From W11650 sp963545585 (GTDB taxonomy: Bacteria; Bacillota; Clostridia; Lachnospirales; Vallitaleaceae), in NCBI GenBank assembly GCA_963545585.1, contig CAUUKX010000067.1, forward strand, positions 1-11,983: a stretch of DNA of 11,983 nt. Reading direction: 5' to 3'. The position numbers and the translations under genes are program-made. How positions within the stretch are numbered: the first letter of the stretch is position 1; every line of letters starts with the position of its first letter. This document shows, one piece after another, positions 6,542 through 11,983 of this stretch. Under the pieces are notes generated by a model that saw nothing but the letters and a program-made list of their open reading frames with translations, was not told where the DNA came from and made no database searches.

Positions 6542-7243
6542 ATGCTGAGAGTGGAAGGGATCAATGTATTTTACGGCGCAATCCATGCTTTAAAAAATGT
6601 CAGTTTTGAAGTGGGAGAGGGGGAAGTGGTTTCCCTGATCGGCGCCAACGGAGCCGGTAAGACAACGATCATGCATACTTTATCCGGCTTGCTCAAAGCT
6701 TCCGGCGGCAAGATTTGGCTGCAGGATACGGAGATTACGACTGTGCCGGCAGAAAAAATTGTAGGTATGGGGCTGGTGCAGGTGCCGGAAGGGCGCCGGA
6801 TTTTCGGGCGAATGAGCGTGCTGGAGAACTTGATGATGGGCGCTTATCTGCGCCGGGATAAAAAGGGAATAGCTGAAGATATTGAAAAAATGTATTTGCG
6901 CTTTCCTCGGTTAAAAGAAAGAAGCAAACAGCCGGCCGGAACGATGAGCGGCGGCGAACAGCAGATGCTGGCGATTGCCCGGGCTTTGATGAGCCGGCCC
7001 AGACTTCTGCTGATGGATGAGCCGTCGATGGGGCTGGCGCCGATTTTAGTTAATGAAATCTTTCATATTATAAAGGATATCAATCAGCAGGGCATAACGG
7101 TTCTGTTAGTCGAGCAAAATGCCAACAAAGCGCTGTCGATTGCCGACCGGGCCTATGTGCTGGAAACCGGTAGCATTGTTATGACCGGTTCCGGCGAGGA
7201 GCTTTTGCATGATGACCGGGTGCGACAGGCCTATTTGGGCTAA
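6542..7243 (+). CDS. livF: Branched-chain amino acid ABC transporter ATPase LivF
   Basis: This is the second ATPase of the LIV importer, expected to dimerise with LivG. Its 233 residues carry Walker A GANGAGKTT (34-42), Q-loop Gln80 (LVQVPEGRRIF), a canonical MSGGEQQ signature (135-141) and Walker B LLLMDEP (155-161). Position 192 is Gln in LVEQNANKAL where most ABC ATPases have the switch His; this block is the usual LivF form, so it is not a defect. The protein ends with the family's VRQAYLG tail. The ribosome binding site is AGGAGG. It is the last gene of the liv operon; no clear terminator follows it. Confidence 0.95.
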   Translation: MLRVEGINVFYGAIHALKNVSFEVGEGEVVSLIGANGAGKTTIMHTLSGLLKASGGKIWLQDTEITTVPAEKIVGMGLVQVPEGRRIFGRMSVLENLMMGAYLRRDKKGIAEDIEKMYLRFPRLKERSKQPAGTMSGGEQQMLAIARALMSRPRLLLMDEPSMGLAPILVNEIFHIIKDINQQGITVLLVEQNANKALSIADRAYVLETGSIVMTGSGEELLHDDRVRQAYLG

Positions 7244-7356
7244 AGCAAATATAGGACTGAAAAAGGCTTTCAGCCAAATGAGCGAGGTTACGGCTCAGGC
7301 AGGCAAAAGGCTGGAGGGCAGCAGAACACAAAGAGGGAAGGAAAAATAAATTTTGC
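7244..7356. other. livF-mtnN spacer, no recognised element
   Basis: This stretch of about 110 bp between livF and the mtnN promoter is purine-rich, with small CTGAAA/TTTCAG and GAGCC/GGCTC-type pairings. There is no stable stem followed by a T-run, and no open frame with a ribosome binding site. How the liv transcript ends is therefore not visible. Confidence 0.4.
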
Positions 7357-7385
7357 TTGTATTTTATCAAAAGATACGCTATGAT
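7357..7385 (+). promoter_or_regulatory. Promoter of mtnN-tadA
   Basis: TTGTAT at 7357-7362 and TATGAT at 7380-7385 are spaced by 17 bases. They lie about 60 bp before the mtnN start, indicating that mtnN can be transcribed separately from liv. Confidence 0.6.
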
Positions 7386-7443
7386 GTAATAGAAGCTTGC
7401 TTCAAAAGTAGGGGAATACAGAAAAGTTTAAAAGGAGGGTGCG

Positions 7444-8145
7444 ATGAAGCTTGTCGGAATTATCGGCGCAATGGAAGAAGAAGTAATGAAGCTGAGAGAC
7501 CAAATGACGGTTACGAATGTCCGTAGTATTGCTCATACCGAATATATCAGAGGAAGCCTCGCCGGCCGAGAGATTGTCTTAGCTAAGTCAGGGCTCGGTA
7601 AGGTCAATGCCGCCGTTTGTGCTCAGGTTATGATTGATATTTTTAGGATTGATGCCCTCATTAGCTTAGGTGTAGCCGGTGCGATTTCACCGGAATTGGA
7701 TATTTGCGATGTCGTTATTTCCCGGGAGTTTATCCAGCATGATGTCGATGCGGTTGCTTTCGGTTACAGTAAGGGTGAAATCCCGCAGATGGAAACATCC
7801 GTTTTTAAAGCAGATACGCATTTGATTCATTTGATGGAAAAAGCCAGCGATGCTTTGGATGCTAAGACCAGAGTAATAACTGGTCGGATTTTGGGAGGCG
7901 ATCAGTTTATTTCTAAAGCCGAGGAGCGGGAGAAGCTGCATCAGCTTTATGCTGGCGACTGCGCTGAGATTGAGGGCGGAGCGGCAATTGCGCAGGTTTG
8001 TTACCTGAACCGGATTCCGCTTGTAGCGGTGCGCTCCATTACCGATCGGGCGAATAATACAGCTGAAATGGACTTTAATGAATTTACCCGGCAGGCGGCA
8101 CTTAACTCAAACAAGCTTTTACTCCGGCTTTTGACTTTGCTGTAA
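7444..8145 (+). CDS. mtnN: 5'-methylthioadenosine/S-adenosylhomocysteine nucleosidase
   Basis: It cleaves MTA, SAH and 5'-deoxyadenosine to adenine plus the ribose derivative, recycling by-products of SAM-using enzymes. The 233-residue length and the opening GIIGAMEEEV are classic for MTAN; Glu13 corresponds to E. coli Glu12, which contacts the catalytic water. SLGVAGA (74-80) and GDQF (152-155) are phosphorylase-superfamily motifs. Asp201 (SITDRAN) corresponds to the catalytic Asp197. The ribose-binding motif reads EIEGGAAIA (175-183), one glycine longer than the usual EMEGAAIA/EMEATAIA; Glu177 would be the ribose ligand if the extra glycine is tolerated. The ribosome binding site is AAAGGAGGG, with its own promoter upstream. 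It is followed after 20 bp by the tadA fusion, so the two are probably cotranscribed. Confidence 0.93.
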   Translation: MKLVGIIGAMEEEVMKLRDQMTVTNVRSIAHTEYIRGSLAGREIVLAKSGLGKVNAAVCAQVMIDIFRIDALISLGVAGAISPELDICDVVISREFIQHDVDAVAFGYSKGEIPQMETSVFKADTHLIHLMEKASDALDAKTRVITGRILGGDQFISKAEEREKLHQLYAGDCAEIEGGAAIAQVCYLNRIPLVAVRSITDRANNTAEMDFNEFTRQAALNSNKLLLRLLTLL

Positions 8146-8165
8146 AACTGGAAGCTGGGTTAGGT

Positions 8166-9251
8166 GTGGAAAAGAAAATAAAACAGCCTGTGCCAGCTGA
8201 AAATTCGGCGGCAGGGCTAAAAAAAGATTTTAATCCGGTAGAAAATGGCCAGTTGGGAGCTTCGGCAGAGCCGCTTGATGAAGAGTATATGTGGCTGGCC
8301 TTGGCTGAAGCGGAAAAAGCGGAGGCACTGGGTGAAACGCCGGTCGGCTGTGTGATTGTCTGGCGGGGGCAGGTGATTGGCCGGGGCTATAATCGGCGGG
8401 CGACGGATCATTCGGTGCTGGCTCATGCTGAGTTATTGGCGATGGCTGAAGCGGCTGATTTTTTGCAGGACTGGCGGCTGGAGGAGGCAGTGCTGTATGT
8501 AACATTAGAACCTTGTCCGATGTGCGCCGGTGCGATTGTGCAGGCCAGATTGGGGCGCTTGGTTTACGGTACGGCTAATTTTAAGGCTGGCAGCGCCGGA
8601 ACGATTGTTGATTTGATGAATGTAGCGGGTTTTAATCACCGGGTGGCGGTGGTGAGCGGCGTTTTAGCGGAGGAATGTACGGCACGGCTAAAGCGCTTTT
8701 TTCAAAGCTTGCGCCGGGAAAAAGCGAAAACTTATCCGCCGCGGGAGCTGCCGCTTGAGTTCTTTCAGGCTTCGGCCAAGGAATTAGCGCCGAGGCTGGT
8801 TGGTAAGCTTTTGTGCCGGCGGCTGGCGAGCGGCGAGGTCTTGCGCTGCCGTATTACTGAAACGGAATGTTACTACGGGGAAAAGGACACCGCCTGTCAT
8901 GCTCACAAGGGGCGGACAGCCCGAACCGAAGTCATGTATCAGACCGGCGGCGTGGCGTATGTTTATTTATGCTATGGGATTCATTATTTATTAAATGTGG
9001 TAACCGGGTCGGCCGGGTTTCCGGAAGCGGTTTTGATTCGGGGTGTGGAAGGCTATGACGGGCCGGGTAAACTGACCAAAGCCATGCAAATCGGCAAAGC
9101 GCAAAACGGTCAGTTCTTTTCTTCCGCCGGCGAGCTGTGGCTGGAGGAGGACGGAGCCAAGGTTAAAATCAGCCGCCACCGGCGGATTGGCATCGGTTAT
9201 GCCAGTCAGAGGGATCAAGAACGAAAATGGCGGTTTAAACGGGAAGAATAG
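8166..9251 (+). CDS. tadA: Fusion of tRNA adenosine deaminase (TadA) and 3-methyladenine DNA glycosylase (Mpg)
   Basis: One uninterrupted 361-residue frame holds two enzymes. Residues about 38-185 are TadA, which makes inosine at tRNA wobble A34: zinc ligands His87 and Cys117/Cys120 (PCPMC), catalytic Glu89 (HAEL). Residues about 192-345 are an AAG/Mpg-type glycosylase that removes alkylated purines from DNA. By alignment from memory with human AAG, Glu234 (TETECYYG) is the catalytic Glu125, Tyr236/His245/Tyr267 the base-binding pocket, Tyr270 the intercalating Tyr162, Asn277 the Asn169 and Arg292 the Arg182. Every key residue of both domains is present, with almost no linker. The GTG start has a weak ribosome binding site, and the first 37 residues are unconserved; an ATG at 8289 (Met42) is the alternative but would trim the start of the deaminase helix. 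It follows mtnN by 20 bp. Confidence 0.9.
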   Translation: MEKKIKQPVPAENSAAGLKKDFNPVENGQLGASAEPLDEEYMWLALAEAEKAEALGETPVGCVIVWRGQVIGRGYNRRATDHSVLAHAELLAMAEAADFLQDWRLEEAVLYVTLEPCPMCAGAIVQARLGRLVYGTANFKAGSAGTIVDLMNVAGFNHRVAVVSGVLAEECTARLKRFFQSLRREKAKTYPPRELPLEFFQASAKELAPRLVGKLLCRRLASGEVLRCRITETECYYGEKDTACHAHKGRTARTEVMYQTGGVAYVYLCYGIHYLLNVVTGSAGFPEAVLIRGVEGYDGPGKLTKAMQIGKAQNGQFFSSAGELWLEEDGAKVKISRHRRIGIGYASQRDQERKWRFKREE

Positions 9252-9257
9252 GTCTGA

Positions 9258-9300
9258 AAAAGCGGGGGGATTTTTAAAATCTACCCCGTTTACTGTTTTT
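9258..9300 (+). terminator. Terminator after tadA-mpg
   Basis: A stem starts CGGGG (9263-9267) with CCCCG (9284-9288) and continues, after a small bulge, with GATTT/AAATC around a TTA loop. The A-run on the left and T-rich TTTACTGTTTTT on the right suggest termination, possibly in both directions. The final T-run is also the flank of element B'. Confidence 0.6.
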
Positions 9301-9302
9301 AA

Positions 9303-9522
9303 CTCAATTTTCCCCTGATTGAAGTGCTGTGCACTTCTGATAAGGCGGGCGGTATGGACTCCGCTTTCGGCTGACGGCATCGCAATTTGTTATTATTCCT
9401 GCCACTGAAAGGGTAGCCTTTTTGGAAACAACGAGCCATGAGTAAAAGTTTCGCTTTCTGCCCGGTTGGGCAATTTGCATAGAAAAGACGGTTATAGTTT
9501 GGCAGAATATGGGAAAGTTAAG
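9303..9522 (-). mobile_element. MITE-like element B', 220 bp, inverted relative of B
   Basis: Its ends are CTCAATTTTCCC (9303) and GGGAAAGTTAAG (9511-9522). It is flanked by TTTTTAA (9296-9302) and CTTTTAA (9523-9529), a 7-bp direct repeat with one mismatch. Read on the minus strand it begins like B (CTTAACTTTCCCAT), contains the CCGGGCAGAAAGCGAA motif, and finishes with a GAAGTGC/GCACTTC hairpin, then GGGGAAAATTGAG and TTAAAAACAG. The same ten bases follow B at 461-470. It is non-coding and clearly diverged from B. Confidence 0.65.
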
Positions 9523-9539
9523 CTTTTAATTGTAAAGAA

Positions 9540-9691
9540 CTCAACTTTCCCATAGTCTTTTTTGGCTCTATCCCGCTCAGAGAGCGGGTGCATGGACTCC
9601 ACTTTCGGCAATTTGCTTTGCAATTTGCCTATCGTTCCCGCCATGCAACGAGCCTAAAAAAGACTGTTCTGACGAACATGGGAAAGTTGAG
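9540..9691 (-). mobile_element. MITE-like element A', 152 bp, perfect ends and target duplication
   Basis: This is the clearest element of the family. A perfect 14-bp inverted repeat, CTCAACTTTCCCAT (9540-9553) and ATGGGAAAGTTGAG (9678-9691), is flanked by a perfect 7-bp direct repeat TAAAGAA (9533-9539 and 9692-9698). Its minus strand matches element A through the GTTC/GAAC hairpin, AGTCTTTTTTAGGCTCGTTGC, the GCAAATTGC palindrome region and the CCCGCTCTCTGAGCGGG hairpin. The different flanking heptamer shows that it inserted separately from A. There is no coding capacity. Confidence 0.8.
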
Positions 9692-9744
9692 TAAAGAATT
9701 AAAAAAAATGTTTTATAATCACGAAAAAAATGGTAAAATAGAAA

Positions 9745-9780
9745 GAGAGATAAAAAGAGAAATAAAAAGAGAAATAAAAA
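9745..9780. repeat. Three 12-bp tandem repeats
   Basis: GAGAGATAAAAA is followed by two exact copies of GAGAAATAAAAA in the leader region of the next gene. This A-rich tract could vary in copy number by slippage. A TATAAT at 9714-9719 lies upstream, but the nearest TTGAGT (9687-9692, at the end of A') is 21 bases away, too far for a standard promoter. The promoter of the next gene therefore stays unassigned. Confidence 0.7.
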
Positions 9781-9887
9781 GATATTATTGCCAATTAATG
9801 TGGATTCTTTGAGTTGGACACAAACTAATATTGTGCGAAAAAGAAGATGTGGCAAAGGGAACAGGAGTTTTTTAAGGGAGGAGAATT

Positions 9888-11267
9888 ATGAAAAAAAACC
9901 ATCAAGGCGGAGCGGTAGGGAAAGGGAGAGTTTTGTTAGTGCTGTTTTTTTTAACCATTAGTTTATCTGCGTGTTCCGGGTTGAACCTGAATTTTTTCGG
10001 GGATAAAAAAGCGGAAATTGAGACAGAGTCAAAAGATAAGGAAAACAATGCAGGAAATAAGGGAGAGAAGGCGGAAGAATCGGATACAGAGAAAAAGAGC
10101 AAGTCCCAAAAGCAAAAAAATGGAAAAGAAAAGAAAACCGATACCGAAAAAGAATCGGAAAAAACTTCGAAAAAAGACAAAAAACAAGATTCCTCAAAAG
10201 TCAAAGTTTGGAATAATAAAAATAAAACCCAGAAACAGGAAGATAACATCGATCAAAAGCCATTACCAAAAGAGAAAAATGTATTGTTAACGGATAAGGA
10301 GTGCCGAGAGATTATACTGGAAGAATACTGGAAATATGATATGCTGCTAAAGAGAAAAGGATTGGAATTGGATATAAGCGCACCGGTTGGAGAATTTCCG
10401 GATCAGTATTTGTATTCGATTACGGGTGATGATTTGTATCGCGAAGCTATGCATGACATGGGATTTGATCATGGCGTAAATATAGTCCGGGAGCGTTATC
10501 CGGGACCATATATGACATATTTGCTGTTTCCAGATGCAGAAGCGCAGCAGACATTTATTGACAATAAGGAATGGGCATCCGTGGCTTGTTTTTATATTAA
10601 TTTAAAAACAGGCATGGTATTTTTTACGGCCGGCCCCAATGGCATTTATCGTATACCGAATGATCAGGTGATTTGGTATGTGCCGGATGCCTATGATGGA
10701 TACACCAATCTTGAATTTTTATTAAGCGGGCTGGCAGAAGCGGGCTATATTGAATCCAAATGGGATTATACCTGGAAATATGATTTGGACAACTGGGATT
10801 TTGATAATCCGCCTTATTCGGAGGGCGAAGCACCGGAAGGCTGTGCCAGAATTATGCTTTTCCATGAACAAACTCAAGAGTATTTGGGCTGTTTTGATAT
10901 TGAGAAAGAGACCCAAAGTATTTATGATGTGGAGACAGGAAAGTTGATTTATCAAAATCCGGCGTCGAATTATCCCAAGAAAAAAATAACCGCCAAAAAT
11001 GCTGCCCGGGAAACGGAAGATATTGTCAGAAAGCTGGAATTTCTGGATTTTGACAAGGAAAAGCTGACTTTTCTGGCAGGGGATATGGTGTTCTTTGAGG
11101 AAATTCATGACAAAGCATATTCTATTGGGGTTAAAGTTGGGGATGATGACCATATTTCATATTTGTTTTTTATCAATCAGGATGGCACCAAAGTTGGGAG
11201 TTTTAACCACGCTACGCAGAGTTATGATATTATTTACGGCAATCATATGTGGTGGAGTCGTCTATGA
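9888..11267 (+). CDS. Lipoprotein of unknown function with long charged linker
   Basis: I do not recognise this 459-residue protein. It has a basic N-terminus, a hydrophobic core (about 14-27) and an L-S-A-C lipobox with Cys29, so it should be anchored to the outer face of the membrane. Residues about 39-131 are a low-complexity tract rich in Lys, Glu, Ser, Thr and Asp with no hydrophobic core: a disordered, wall-spanning tether. Residues about 132-459 look globular, rich in Trp and Tyr, with several beta-hairpin-like stretches (around 228-242, 326-348 and 421-435). No catalytic motif is evident. The start is fixed by AAGGGAGGAG before the ATG. The tether DNA is far more A-rich than its neighbours. 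A gap of 65 bp without a terminator separates it from the phosphatase gene, so cotranscription is possible. Confidence 0.85.
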   Translation: MKKNHQGGAVGKGRVLLVLFFLTISLSACSGLNLNFFGDKKAEIETESKDKENNAGNKGEKAEESDTEKKSKSQKQKNGKEKKTDTEKESEKTSKKDKKQDSSKVKVWNNKNKTQKQEDNIDQKPLPKEKNVLLTDKECREIILEEYWKYDMLLKRKGLELDISAPVGEFPDQYLYSITGDDLYREAMHDMGFDHGVNIVRERYPGPYMTYLLFPDAEAQQTFIDNKEWASVACFYINLKTGMVFFTAGPNGIYRIPNDQVIWYVPDAYDGYTNLEFLLSGLAEAGYIESKWDYTWKYDLDNWDFDNPPYSEGEAPEGCARIMLFHEQTQEYLGCFDIEKETQSIYDVETGKLIYQNPASNYPKKKITAKNAARETEDIVRKLEFLDFDKEKLTFLAGDMVFFEEIHDKAYSIGVKVGDDDHISYLFFINQDGTKVGSFNHATQSYDIIYGNHMWWSRL

Positions 11268-11332
11268 GTAAAAATGCTGGATTTCAATGGGGTTTTATAC
11301 ACCTGGGATTGCGGTTGATATAAGGAGGAGCG

Positions 11333-11848
11333 ATGTTTTATTTTGTGCGTCATGGTAAAACTGATTATTCGGAACATAATCAAAAAATATATCAGGGTTA
11401 TGGGGTTAATTTAGCCTCTTTGGCTGAGAAAGGGAAAAAGCAAATAAAACAAACCGCCAAGGATGAGCGCCTGCAAGATGCCGATTTGATTATTAGCTCG
11501 CCCTATACCAGAGCTTTGCAGTCAGCGGCGATTTTATCCAGAAAATTAAATGTGAAATTGGAAGTAGAAACCGATTTGCATGAATGGCTGGCCAATAAAA
11601 ATTACATGTATGAAGAAGACAGCAAAGCGGAGTTGGCCTGTGCCGAATATTTTAGTTTAAATGGTGATTATCCGTCCAGTCAGGACAGGAACTGGGAAAG
11701 CCGACAGTTAATGGCAGAGCGGGTGCGTAAAGTCTTGGAAAAATACAGCCAATATGATAAGGTCATTGTGGTCGGTCATAGCATGATGATTCAGGCAGTG
11801 ACCGGATATAATCCGAAATTAGGTGAAATTGTTGAATTTAATTTATAA
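11333..11848 (+). CDS. Histidine phosphatase superfamily protein (phosphoglycerate mutase-like)
   Basis: This 171-residue cytoplasmic protein has the branch-1 histidine phosphatase signature. RHG at 6-8 supplies the phospho-accepting His7, Arg60 (SSPYTRALQSA) is the second phosphate ligand, Glu84 (LHEW) fits the acid position, and His149 (VVGHSMMIQAVTG) is the second catalytic histidine. It is shorter than typical phosphoglycerate mutases (about 230-250), lacking much of the capping insertion. It is therefore more likely a small phosphatase acting on a metabolite or phosphoprotein than a glycolytic mutase. The substrate cannot be told from sequence. The start follows AAGGAGGAG closely. It is the last gene before a strong terminator. 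Confidence 0.88.
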   Translation: MFYFVRHGKTDYSEHNQKIYQGYGVNLASLAEKGKKQIKQTAKDERLQDADLIISSPYTRALQSAAILSRKLNVKLEVETDLHEWLANKNYMYEEDSKAELACAEYFSLNGDYPSSQDRNWESRQLMAERVRKVLEKYSQYDKVIVVGHSMMIQAVTGYNPKLGEIVEFNL

Positions 11849-11898
11849 AGTGTGTTTAGGGGCATTTAAAGATAAGCCTGTCATATTTTGGGAGTGCC

Positions 11899-11927
11899 AG
11901 AGCTGCTATTGTTAGCAGCTCTTTTTT
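11899..11927 (+). terminator. Strong intrinsic terminator
   Basis: A perfect 9-bp stem, AGAGCTGCT (11899-11907) with AGCAGCTCT (11914-11922), a 6-base loop and a run of six T (11922-11927) follow the phosphatase gene by about 50 bp. Confidence 0.9.
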
Positions 11928-11959
11928 GCTGATACCACAGTCTTTGGACGATTCTTTTA

Positions 11960-11965
11960 TTGACA
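11960..11965 (+). promoter_or_regulatory. Possible -35 box of a gene beyond the window
   Basis: A consensus TTGACA lies downstream of the terminator. At 17-base spacing the -10 box would begin at the last base of the window, so it cannot be checked. Confidence 0.25.
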
Positions 11966-11983
11966 AAAATTCAAGCTCTGATA

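Noticed and set aside
6542..7243. LivF lacking the ABC switch histidine
   Set aside because: The LVEQNANKAL block with Gln in that position is the usual LivF form, so it is not an unusual loss.
7244..7443. SAM-type riboswitch upstream of mtnN
   Set aside because: None of the conserved SAM-I core segments are visible, and the likely promoter at 7357-7385 leaves too short a leader.
9687..9719. Promoter made by the A' end (TTGAGT) and TATAAT
   Set aside because: The spacing is 21 bases, beyond the normal 16-18, so I cannot support it as a promoter.
9588..9812. Open frame of 74 codons covering element A' and the 12-bp repeats
   Set aside because: It starts inside a MITE, has no ribosome binding site, and its C-terminal part is just the translated A-rich repeat.
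10018..10290. Lysine/arginine-rich frame of 90 codons inside the lipoprotein gene
   Set aside because: It is the shifted-frame shadow of the A-rich charged linker and has no ribosome binding site.

Overview
The window looks like a chromosomal segment of a low-to-mid GC Gram-positive anaerobe, most likely a member of the Clostridia. This is inferred from strong AGGAGG-type ribosome binding sites, lipoprotein-anchored binding proteins (no periplasm needed), sigma-A-like promoters and an MtaB-type methylthiotransferase. I cannot place it to genus. All supported genes lie on the + strand.

Layout. (1) 1-467: two tandem MITE-like elements (A and B), each bounded by CTCAACTTTCCC-type inverted ends and by 7-bp TTAAAAA direct repeats. 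(2) 485-1873: mtaB, a tRNA ms2t6A37 methylthiotransferase. (3) 1867-2445: four tandem copies of a 139-151 bp structured repeat, each with two hairpins; the last copy can close into a three-way junction. (4) 2449-7243: a complete branched-chain/neutral amino acid ABC importer, livJ-livH-livM-livG-livF. It has a good promoter at 2462-2490, an inverted repeat over the -35 box and a hairpin plus T-run between livJ and livH. (5) 7357-9300: mtnN (MTA/SAH nucleosidase) with its own promoter, then one reading frame fusing TadA (tRNA adenosine deaminase) to Mpg/AAG (alkyladenine DNA glycosylase), then a terminator. (6) 9303-9698: two more elements of the A/B family in inverted orientation and mirrored order (B' then A'). 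A' has perfect 14-bp inverted ends and a perfect 7-bp target duplication. (7) 9888-11848: a lipoprotein of unknown function with a long charged linker, then a histidine-phosphatase-family protein, closed by a strong terminator at 11899-11927.

How the parts relate. The liv genes form one importer: lipoprotein receptor, two permeases and two ATPases. mtaB, mtnN and the TadA half all touch tRNA modification or SAM by-product recycling: radical-SAM methylthiolation gives S-adenosylhomocysteine and 5'-deoxyadenosine, both known MTAN substrates. Shared regulation is not shown by the sequence. The least ordinary content is non-coding: the structured tandem array between mtaB and livJ, and the mirrored MITE pairs flanking the mtaB-to-tadA block. 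The TadA-Mpg fusion is the most unusual protein.
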